Virus record (IMG/VR): IMGVR_UViG_3300037502_002145 | Coordinates: 1 to 64,000 of that record | From: a virus | Length of the DNA stretch: 64,000 nt | Reading direction: 5' to 3' (one strand) | Part shown: positions 42,929-49,365 of the stretch, piece after piece | How positions within the stretch are numbered: position 1 is the stretch's first letter | Layout of the letters: every line of letters begins with the position of its first letter | Made by a program: the position numbers and the translations under genes | The notes under the pieces: model-generated | What the model was told of the DNA's origin: nothing | Seen by the model: the letters and a program-made list of their open reading frames with translations, nothing else | The model's database searches: none

Positions 42929-43375
42929 TTATACATTACCTAATGAGAAAATATCAATCTCACTATCACTTTCCATTTGATGTACAATTAGCTCATCATC
43001 GCATTCTACGTCAATATAACAATGATGTTCACCAAAATATTTATAACAACTATCTTCATCCATTGCTTTTTCAATTGACAAGATAATATGTGGAACATCA
43101 AATTGCTCCATATAAATTGTAATTGCATATTCTTTAGCATAGTCAACTTTATCTAAGTCTACTTTTTCAACATCAAAACAAACTTCATCAACGTTACGTA
43201 AAGATAAGAATGTCTCCAATATATTTTCAGCTAAATATTCGCCACCAAAAATAACAACAGAAGAGTATTCTCCGTCACGCATTTTATTTATGTATCTCAA
43301 TGTATCGAGTGCATCCTCTAAAAGGCAACTGTCACAACAAAAATCGATTACTTCGTATTCTGCTAGTAAATCCAT
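42929..43375 (-). CDS. Unknown acidic protein
   Basis: 148 residues from ATG 43375 (GTGGTGA upstream). Very acidic and cysteine-containing (VIDFCCDSCLLEDALDTL, EHHCYIDVECDDELIV). No family recognised. Follows the metallophosphoesterase gene, with a 14-base perfect palindrome in between. Confidence 0.5.
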   Translation of the reverse strand: MDLLAEYEVIDFCCDSCLLEDALDTLRYINKMRDGEYSSVVIFGGEYLAENILETFLSLRNVDEVCFDVEKVDLDKVDYAKEYAITIYMEQFDVPHIILSIEKAMDEDSCYKYFGEHHCYIDVECDDELIVHQMESDSEIDIFSLGNV

Positions 43376-43389
43376 ATTCACCACTTTCT

Positions 43390-43403
43390 TGCATAATTAT
43401 GCA
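43390..43403. repeat. Perfect 14-base palindrome TGCATAATTATGCA
   Basis: Perfectly self-complementary, upstream of the acidic unknown gene. A protein-binding site is likely; it may also be a weak RNA hairpin. Confidence 0.4.
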
Positions 43404-43409
43404 TGTTTA

Positions 43410-44633
43410 TTAATTTAAAACTATTTTATAAGTTTCTGTATGACCGTTATAATAGTCGAATCCAAATATCTTACAAGCCGCTTTAGAGCCTCTCATAATT
43501 GAATCACTATAAGGATCGCTACCTATAAAGGAAGGGCACACTAATACTTCTGAATCACCAACAATAGATTCTCCAACAACTGTTTCAGAACCACCATGAA
43601 AATGAGCTAAGAAGATGAAGTCATAGAACTTTCTATGTAATTGACTTAAGTTCTTTAATGAATTTTTAATATCTCTTATTTGATGACCGTGTAATGCAGC
43701 ACACTCAAAATCTAGTATCGGAATATTAATATATTGCTTACCAATATTTAAATTTATTGTCACTCTATCATTACTAGCAAGAACATCTTTAATGTAGTTT
43801 GATATAACATATTCAACATCTTCAGAAACAATTTCACTTGCTTTTGTACCTAATGGTCTTGTTTGGCTATGATTGGATGTAGGTACATGATAATAATCGA
43901 TGTAACAATAAGCAGATAACTCATTTAGAAATTGAGATATTACCCTTGAAATAAACACTGTAGCCTCTACAACACTTGACTCATTTAGTTTTAAATCAGA
44001 AACTCGTAATAAACCTTGAATTGTATCACCCATTTCCACGATTTTTAACTTCGATATTCCCTTGTCTTGTACGAACTTTATTGTATCTCCTAGTAACCTA
44101 TCAAACCTATCTTTGCATATATCAAGTGAATATTGATTATTTTCACTAACAAAATTTGCTCCGGCGTGAATATCAGCAATAGTTAGAACATACTCTTTTA
44201 TTTCTTCTAATTCACATGATACAGGATATAACTCTGGAAGTGGAAGAGTAGTGATAGCATCTTTAACATTTTCATAAAACAACTCAAATCTGCTTTGTTG
44301 TCTTATATTTCTTGTATATTCAACCTTTGTAGCATTCAGTTTTTGACGTTCTTTTTCTAATTCTAATTTCTTTAATTCAATTTCTTTTATGTAAGAATCT
44401 TCTGATACATTAGACTCTTTATCACGGTTTACTATGTCAAGTGTCTGTTTACTTCCGTAAAACTCTCTACGAGCTACATCAGAACTTAATCTTTGACCAT
44501 ATGCAACTTCTGATAAATCTGTATAATCTTCATCTGATAATGTTTTATCAACTAATTTTCCATATATAATTCTTTTATGGTGTTCTAGTTCAGTTTCATT
44601 TTCTCTTCTTAATAACTCTGGATTAATAATCAC
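43410..44633 (-). CDS. Calcineurin-like metallophosphoesterase
   Basis: 407 residues. Metal-binding motifs in order: IADIHAGANF (Asp-x-His), VEMGDTIQGLL (Gly-Asp), TSNHSQTRP (Asn-His), AALHGHQIRD and LAHFHGGSETV (His-x-His). N-terminal about 140 residues are a charged coiled coil (ELKKLELEKERQKLNATKVEYT). Such phage enzymes are nucleases or phosphatases related to SbcD/Mre11; substrate unknown. GTG start with AGAAGGG upstream. Sits next to a YonK-like gene. Confidence 0.8.
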   Translation of the reverse strand: MIINPELLRRENETELEHHKRIIYGKLVDKTLSDEDYTDLSEVAYGQRLSSDVARREFYGSKQTLDIVNRDKESNVSEDSYIKEIELKKLELEKERQKLNATKVEYTRNIRQQSRFELFYENVKDAITTLPLPELYPVSCELEEIKEYVLTIADIHAGANFVSENNQYSLDICKDRFDRLLGDTIKFVQDKGISKLKIVEMGDTIQGLLRVSDLKLNESSVVEATVFISRVISQFLNELSAYCYIDYYHVPTSNHSQTRPLGTKASEIVSEDVEYVISNYIKDVLASNDRVTINLNIGKQYINIPILDFECAALHGHQIRDIKNSLKNLSQLHRKFYDFIFLAHFHGGSETVVGESIVGDSEVLVCPSFIGSDPYSDSIMRGSKAACKIFGFDYYNGHTETYKIVLN

Positions 44634-44647
44634 CAGTCCCTTCTTTA

Positions 44648-44833
44648 TTAAATTTCAATTTCTTCTCTTACCTGAACAGCGAGAGATATATTTGCCCCGT
44701 TAAAGTCCTTTAATAGCTCAAGTAAATTCTTTGTTTCACCCTCAACTTCAATTGTTCCGTTATCTGTATCAATAAGACCAACTGCTGATAATTTAGTAAC
44801 AGTGGTTCTTGTATATTTGAATTCTTTAGACAT
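44648..44833 (-). CDS. YonK-like small protein
   Basis: 61 residues, strong GGAGG. The pattern TVTKLSAVGLIDTDNGTIEVEGETKNLLELLKDFNGANISLAVQVREEIEI recalls YonK of phage SPbeta, where an ILSEFNGKNVSI-type end is conserved. Function unknown; it is notable as another SPbeta yon-type gene near a YonO-type polymerase. Confidence 0.45.
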   Translation of the reverse strand: MSKEFKYTRTTVTKLSAVGLIDTDNGTIEVEGETKNLLELLKDFNGANISLAVQVREEIEI

Positions 44834-44926
44834 TTAAAATTCCTCCATAAATTTGTTGACTTTAGCTAGATTATGTGGTAATGTTATGTTGGATAAATAG
44901 ACTTTGAATTTGATAAAAATAAAAAA

Positions 44927-45220
44927 TTAACGATGAAATCCCATTTTGATTTTACTTTTCTTTTTATCCTCAAAATCATCATCCTCAATATAATCATATT
45001 CATCATCACCATTGTACACAAAACCCATAGCCTGAGTTGATATTTCCTCTTGTTGTGCTTGTAAATCCAATAACTCTTTATTTACTTTTAATACTGGTTT
45101 ACTTACTAATCCTTTTACATATTCCAATGAAGTAACAATAACTTCACATAATTGTTCTACCAACGGAATAAAAAGTAGTATGGTAAGCATACCTAATATA
45201 AATGATTTTAAATTTTTCAA
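44927..45220 (-). CDS. Membrane protein with acidic tail
   Basis: 97 residues; TTG start with GGAGG 10 bases ahead. One membrane segment (about 5-25, SFILGMLTILLFIPLVEQL) and a very acidic cytoplasmic tail (NGDDEYDYIEDDDFEDKKKSK). Unknown function. Confidence 0.5.
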   Translation of the reverse strand: MKNLKSFILGMLTILLFIPLVEQLCEVIVTSLEYVKGLVSKPVLKVNKELLDLQAQQEEISTQAMGFVYNGDDEYDYIEDDDFEDKKKSKIKMGFHR

Positions 45221-45248
45221 TAGGAGAGTACCTCCGTTTTCTTAATAT

Positions 45249-46232
45249 TTACTCGTTTGAGCATAATAAAAGAGAGTCTTGTCGGCTCTCAATATCGATT
45301 TCAATTATTTTTTGTTGTTCTGGATTATACCTAAAATCTCCGTATTCATCAATCTCTAATTGCTGTCTAAATTTAATAGCATCTATAAAATTATCAAAAC
45401 TACCCCTAAACTTTTTTAAAATATATACGTCATACCTATTATCATTAATTTTATATATTCCCACTGGATTATCTGGTGTACAATAGGATTGTCGTTTGTT
45501 TCTGGCATTTTCAACATCAGTTGCTATTCTTAAATTAGACTTTCTACAATCATACCTAACTAAATTTTTATGATCAACATTAACATTTTCTCTGTCTTCA
45601 ATATTCATCACTACACGATGCATTCTAATGATTTTGGTTGTATATTTATCATCCTTTAAAGAATGTGCTGTTACATATTTACCATCATACCACCATGAAT
45701 AATTTTTGATTTTATAATAATCTTCTTTATCGAAGAAAAAGTGTGTTCCATTATCGCAGTAACCAACACCATATTCATAAGTATTTAGATCGTAAGTGTT
45801 ATAATTTTTAGAAGCTTCTCCCCTTGTTTCTATGTAAATACATCCGCAAGATTTAGTTTCACCGCTTCTTAATGTTTCACCACAAACAGTATGATTGTTT
45901 CCACAATCACAAATACAGTCGTACATTAATTTTTGTCTTTTTCCTGATTTTTGTTTTGATTCTTTTATAACCGTTAATCTACCAAAGCGCTTTCCTATCA
46001 TGTCAACTTTTTTAAAAGTTTTTTTAAGTTTTGCGTTGTTTTCTTTTCTTATACAGCCACAACTTTCTGTTTTATTTGTTTTTCTTAAAAGAGATTGAGC
46101 TGCTACACTTACTTTATTTCCACAATCACATTTACACATCCAGTATGTTCTTACATTAGATTTTGGATTATCGAAATCTCGATATAACACTTCAAGCCTT
46201 CCAAACTTTTTCCCAGTTAAGTCTTTAAACAT
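45249..46232 (-). CDS. HNH homing endonuclease with zinc-ribbon repeats and AP2-like domain
   Basis: 327 residues. Two N-terminal modules, each with KFGRLEVL/RFGRLTVI followed by CKCDCGN...CGC-type zinc ribbons (about 1-60 and 75-130), are DNA-recognition units. The HNH nuclease core is about 205-235 (IIRMHRVVMN, VNVDHKNLVRYDCRKSNLRIA). A C-terminal AP2-like DNA-binding segment (about 262-305, GIYKINDNRYDVYILKKFRGSF) follows. Free-standing homing endonuclease, selfish DNA in the phage. Ribosome site AGGTGA. Confidence 0.85.
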   Translation of the reverse strand: MFKDLTGKKFGRLEVLYRDFDNPKSNVRTYWMCKCDCGNKVSVAAQSLLRKTNKTESCGCIRKENNAKLKKTFKKVDMIGKRFGRLTVIKESKQKSGKRQKLMYDCICDCGNNHTVCGETLRSGETKSCGCIYIETRGEASKNYNTYDLNTYEYGVGYCDNGTHFFFDKEDYYKIKNYSWWYDGKYVTAHSLKDDKYTTKIIRMHRVVMNIEDRENVNVDHKNLVRYDCRKSNLRIATDVENARNKRQSYCTPDNPVGIYKINDNRYDVYILKKFRGSFDNFIDAIKFRQQLEIDEYGDFRYNPEQQKIIEIDIESRQDSLLLCSNE

Positions 46233-46257
46233 ATTATCACCTATAATTTAACCTTTC

Positions 46258-46431
46258 TTATTTTTGTGCATAAAAAATCTCCAAAGCACGAAACAACTCA
46301 GGAGTTTTTGCATACTTATATGTATTTACTTCATTCAACACTTTTACAAAGTTATATCTAATACCCACACTTTCAAGATATTTCATTTCGGGTGTGTATT
46401 GCGTTGAGTATTCTTTGTCAAATTTTTTAAT
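46258..46431 (-). CDS. Small protein with probable ATT start
   Basis: 57 residues, (M)KKFDKEYSTQYTPEMKYLES... ending ALEIFYAQK. In frame there is no ATG, GTG or TTG upstream of residue 15, but ATT at 46431 has GAGGTG 5 bases ahead, as good as for normal starts here. Not recognised. It lies between the PhoH-like gene (10 bases upstream) and the HNH gene. Confidence 0.55.
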   Translation of the reverse strand: MKKFDKEYSTQYTPEMKYLESVGIRYNFVKVLNEVNTYKYAKTPELFRALEIFYAQK

Positions 46432-46441
46432 ATTATCACCT

Positions 46442-47671
46442 CTAATCCAATAAGTCAGCTAATGCAGCCGTTTCGCTACGTTCAGTTTTTATTAATTTAA
46501 CATATCCAAATTTTTCATGTCCTTTTAGTTTATTAACGGTTTCAAGCAAGCCATTATTACTTTCGAAGATATAAGTATCGGTTTGTTTAAAGTCGCCGTT
46601 TAACCAAAGAGCAGATCCTTCTCCAATACGACCAATAAGCAGCTGTACATGTTCTTTAGTCATGTTTTCAGCTTCACTACATATGATTATTGTATTCTTA
46701 TAATCTCTACCTCGTATAAAGCCTAGATGTTCAATTTCTATTTTTCCTTGCATCATAAACATGTCAAGACCATCTTTGCCACCTAAATGATCAGCCATAA
46801 TCATAGCAAAAGGTAATAATTTATCGTGCATACTTCCGGGCAAAAAGCCAATTGATTTAGTATTTTTTACTTCTATGGTATTTCTTACCCACAGTATTTT
46901 GTCATATTTACCTTGCTTTATTAATTCTAATGCATTAGATATCATTAAATAATCTTTACCTGTTCCATATTTACCGGTAAGAACTTTAATTGTCTCATTT
47001 TTATTTTGTAACATATCAAACGCTATTACTTGCTGTTCATTTCTTGGTTTAATACGACCACTAAAATCACTATTTATTTGTTTGTAAGATAGAGTGGTGT
47101 ATTTTTCTCCATCCCACCTACGCCTATCAGTTACTTCGTTTTTACTATTTTTAATAATTAAATACTCATTTAGAAGGCTGTTATATAAATTTTTATCTAT
47201 ATTGTTGTAGAAATAATTCATTTCATCATCAGACAAAATTACTTCTTTGTATCCAGCATATTCCTCTGTATTTTTTATATCTAAATCGTTAATTCCCTTA
47301 ACTTTTAAGCCGAAAATTTCTTTTGCGATGCACTTACAATTAATATCATCACTTACAAAAATTATTTGCTCTTTATCTTTATTCCACAAATATGCAGTTG
47401 CTATTATTATATTATCTGGGGATACATCGAGATTGAATGATTTTATAACATCGAAAATATCATTCGTAACTATTGAAACATTGTATTTGTCATTTTCATC
47501 TAGTAGATGTGATAACTTTCTTGCCTTGAATTTAACGTCTTCACTTTTTGTACCCGATGACTTAATTGACTCAATTTCTTGAAGCGTTTTGCTTGATATT
47601 ACAAATTCTTCATTAAATGCCTTATCTAATAGATTTAACAAGGCGTTTGTATCATAAAATAATTTAAAGAT
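46442..47671 (-). CDS. phoH: PIN-PhoH fusion protein (PhoH2-like) with non-canonical start
   Basis: About 409 residues. A PIN nuclease domain starts with KLFYDTNALLNLLDKAF (catalytic Asp), so initiation must be at ATC 47671 (GAGGG 8 bases ahead) or ATT 47677; the in-frame TTG 47641 would cut off this Asp. The C-terminal ATPase has Walker A GKYGTGKDYL (about 228) and the PhoH signature IGFLPGSMHDKLLPF. The Walker B DEAQN is degraded to SEAEN, losing the Asp. PhoH2 proteins are RNA helicase-nucleases; in phages the role is unknown. Confidence 0.8.
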   Translation of the reverse strand: MFKLFYDTNALLNLLDKAFNEEFVISSKTLQEIESIKSSGTKSEDVKFKARKLSHLLDENDKYNVSIVTNDIFDVIKSFNLDVSPDNIIIATAYLWNKDKEQIIFVSDDINCKCIAKEIFGLKVKGINDLDIKNTEEYAGYKEVILSDDEMNYFYNNIDKNLYNSLLNEYLIIKNSKNEVTDRRRWDGEKYTTLSYKQINSDFSGRIKPRNEQQVIAFDMLQNKNETIKVLTGKYGTGKDYLMISNALELIKQGKYDKILWVRNTIEVKNTKSIGFLPGSMHDKLLPFAMIMADHLGGKDGLDMFMMQGKIEIEHLGFIRGRDYKNTIIICSEAENMTKEHVQLLIGRIGEGSALWLNGDFKQTDTYIFESNNGLLETVNKLKGHEKFGYVKLIKTERSETAALADLLD

Positions 47672-47703
47672 AGTAATAACCCTCTTTCCATAATGTATTT
47701 TTG

Positions 47704-47865
47704 TTATTTAACTATGATTGATTTTCTGTACTTCTCTAAAAACTGTAATACACTTTGTTTCTCTACCACCAGTTTACGATGATATGTTCCGTGGCCACAT
47801 ATAACATATTTAGCCATACCATTTGATCTTAAAACTTCTGCTTCTTTGTCTGTAATAGGTTTTAT
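47704..47865 (-). CDS. Small protein with probable ATA start
   Basis: 53 residues: KPITDKEAEVLRSNGMAKYVICGHGTYHRKLVVE... ending KYRKSIIVK, a compact, protein-like sequence with a pattern seen in small phage proteins. In frame the only ATG is at codon 17; ATA 47865 has AAGGA 7 bases ahead, so initiation at ATA is likely. Third gene in a row with an isoleucine-type start codon. Function unknown. Confidence 0.45.
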   Translation of the reverse strand: MKPITDKEAEVLRSNGMAKYVICGHGTYHRKLVVEKQSVLQFLEKYRKSIIVK

Positions 47866-47911
47866 AAATTATTCCTTCTTTCTTTTTAAATTTTCTCACG
47901 ATAGGAGAGAG

Positions 47912-47995
47912 CGGAAGATGAGGGAATTGAACCCCCAGTACTGTTACGTATCACTAGATTTCAAGTCTAGCTCCTTACCATTAGGATAACCTTCC
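47912..47995 (-). tRNA. tRNA-Ser (anticodon UGA)
   Basis: Type II tRNA: acceptor GGAAGGT/ATCTTCC (one G-U), D arm TCCT/AGGA with loop AATGGTA, anticodon stem CTAGA/TCTAG with loop CTTGAAA (anticodon TGA, U33 and A37), long variable arm TAC/GTA, T arm GGGGG/CCCTC with TTCAATT loop, discriminator G as in bacterial tRNA-Ser. CCA is not encoded. Follows a terminator on the same strand. Confidence 0.92.
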
Positions 47996-48000
47996 ATAAT

Positions 48001-48026
48001 AAAAAGACTCCCATTTCTGAGAGTCC
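48001..48026 (-). terminator. Terminator upstream of tRNA
   Basis: Minus strand GACTC pairs with GAGTC around a 10-base loop followed by TTTTTA. Five bases later the tRNA begins, so the tRNA may be processed from read-through or have its own promoter. Confidence 0.6.
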
Positions 48027-48029
48027 TTA

Positions 48030-48290
48030 TTGTTGGGATTTCACTCCCTAATTGCACTATGTTGAGATTTCAGTCTCGATTCTTTGTTTAAAAACCGGTA
48101 AATGCATTACATAAACCGTGGTCTTATTCTACACATGGTAGAAAAGATAATATCTTAACTGTAAGTCCGGAGAGCATTACAGTGTGATCCGCTTTTATTG
48201 CAGTGAGCATGTTGTATTTAGCACCACACCCACTGCGAGAGGAGAGTATATGAAAATCTTATGTAGACTTGAAGTTGAATGAAAGAGATG
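48030..48290 (-). ncRNA. Candidate structured RNA(s) or decayed tRNA cluster
   Basis: About 260 bases with no open frame but several strong hairpins on the minus strand: GCAGTG/CACTGC (arms near 48193-48233), ACTGTAA/TTACAGT (about 48158-48185), AAGATATTATCTT (self-complementary) and GAGA-CTGAAA-TCTC with a neighbouring GGG/CCC arm (48040-48085). The last pair looks like a tRNA anticodon plus T arm but with a six-base loop lacking U33 and no matching acceptor, so a degraded tRNA or a novel RNA. Confidence 0.35.
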
Positions 48291-48296
48291 TTTTAT

Positions 48297-48310
48297 AGTT
48301 TTATATTAAT
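48297..48310 (-). promoter_or_regulatory. 14-base element, ATTAATATAAAACT
   Basis: Exact consensus, pointing toward the structured RNA region and tRNA. No coding gene follows for about 430 bases, so it would drive RNA genes. Confidence 0.55.
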
Positions 48311-48348
48311 ATTCTATATCATAAGTTAAGAAAAAATATAATGCGTGT

Positions 48349-48380
48349 AAACCCAGTAAAATCAAGGGTTATAGCGATTT
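48349..48380 (+). repeat. Copy 3 of the AGTAAAATCA motif
   Basis: AAACCCAGTAAAATCAAGGG followed by TTATAGCGATT; AACCC and GGGTT arms flank the core. The AGGGTT(A/G)TAGCGATT part also recurs at 53946-53960 upstream of the helicase gene. Confidence 0.5.
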
Positions 48381-48407
48381 TAACTTTTTAAAACAACTGA
48401 CCACAAA

Positions 48408-49364
48408 TTATTGATTTTCACGTATTTTACGCATAGTTTCTGTTTTTTTCTTTCTGCGATATGTCTTATAACATTCATCACATCTTGTTTTTGTCATGTT
48501 TCTTGCATCTACTTCAACTTTTACACCACAATCAGTGCATTGTATCTCTTTGGTTTCAATAGGAATATAATATTGTTTATGCTCACTGCAATATAATATA
48601 TCATGTTTCGTTTGTTTAAATGGTTGATTACAGTGCTTACATAGTTTTATATTAATTACATTGCTGTAAAAATCATAGTACCAGCCTATATTATCAAAGT
48701 TTTTAATAGTTATACAGACGTTACAATCATTGCCTGTCTTGCTTTCTTTTAAATTATTCAAATCATCCATGAAATTTAGTTTAATTAAACCATTGAACAA
48801 TACAGTAATTATCCCTGACTGCCCAAGTGAGTATATTATATCATCATTAATTTTAATTTTATCATTAATTTTTGATGCTTTTTTTAGATCATTATATTTT
48901 TTATTTCCGCCTTTAAAATATAACCCTTTTGATTCTTCACCGTTTTTTTGTTTACTTATATGTTTATTTAATTTCATTAGACACAATAAAGTAAAAACTA
49001 CTTTTTTGCAATCGTAACTAAATTTTACAATTTCACCATCTTCGTTACATATCTGCAAAGTATCAATATAAGCAAGTTCATAATCATAAACAGTAATTTC
49101 ATCAACCTTTATTAATGCGCTACCTTTTTTGCAGGCTTGATTTATTGCTCTGTTTATAATCTTATAGTGCTTAACTTTATTATATTCAGGTATGTATTTA
49201 CTACAAAAGTTATACATGACCTCTCTCAAGTCTTTTGGTTTATAATTTAAATATCTACGTAAGTATGTAGCAACCAATCTTAATTCTGTTACAATGTGTT
49301 TAGTTTGAAACCCATTTTCGTATATCGTCTTTGCATACTCTAATTCGTTATATTTGTAGTTCAT
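48408..49364 (-). CDS. Zinc-ribbon protein encoded next to the RNA polymerase
   Basis: 318 residues; start ATG 49364, one base after the polymerase stop. The C-terminal part has two zinc sites: LCKHCNQPFKQTKHDILYCSEHKQ (about 235-258) and IQCTDCGVKVEVDARNMTKTRCDECYKTYRRKKK (about 267-300) with a basic tail. The middle (IIYSLGQSGIITVLFNG) is alpha/beta. No family recognised. Tight linkage to a single-chain polymerase suggests a specificity or DNA-binding partner, an inference from position. Confidence 0.55.
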   Translation of the reverse strand: MNYKYNELEYAKTIYENGFQTKHIVTELRLVATYLRRYLNYKPKDLREVMYNFCSKYIPEYNKVKHYKIINRAINQACKKGSALIKVDEITVYDYELAYIDTLQICNEDGEIVKFSYDCKKVVFTLLCLMKLNKHISKQKNGEESKGLYFKGGNKKYNDLKKASKINDKIKINDDIIYSLGQSGIITVLFNGLIKLNFMDDLNNLKESKTGNDCNVCITIKNFDNIGWYYDFYSNVINIKLCKHCNQPFKQTKHDILYCSEHKQYYIPIETKEIQCTDCGVKVEVDARNMTKTRCDECYKTYRRKKKTETMRKIRENQ

Positions 49365-49365
49365 T

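Noticed and set aside
48040-48085. Second tRNA candidate next to tRNA-Ser
   Set aside because: Anticodon-like arm has a six-base loop lacking U33, the T arm loop is not canonical, and no acceptor stem pairs.
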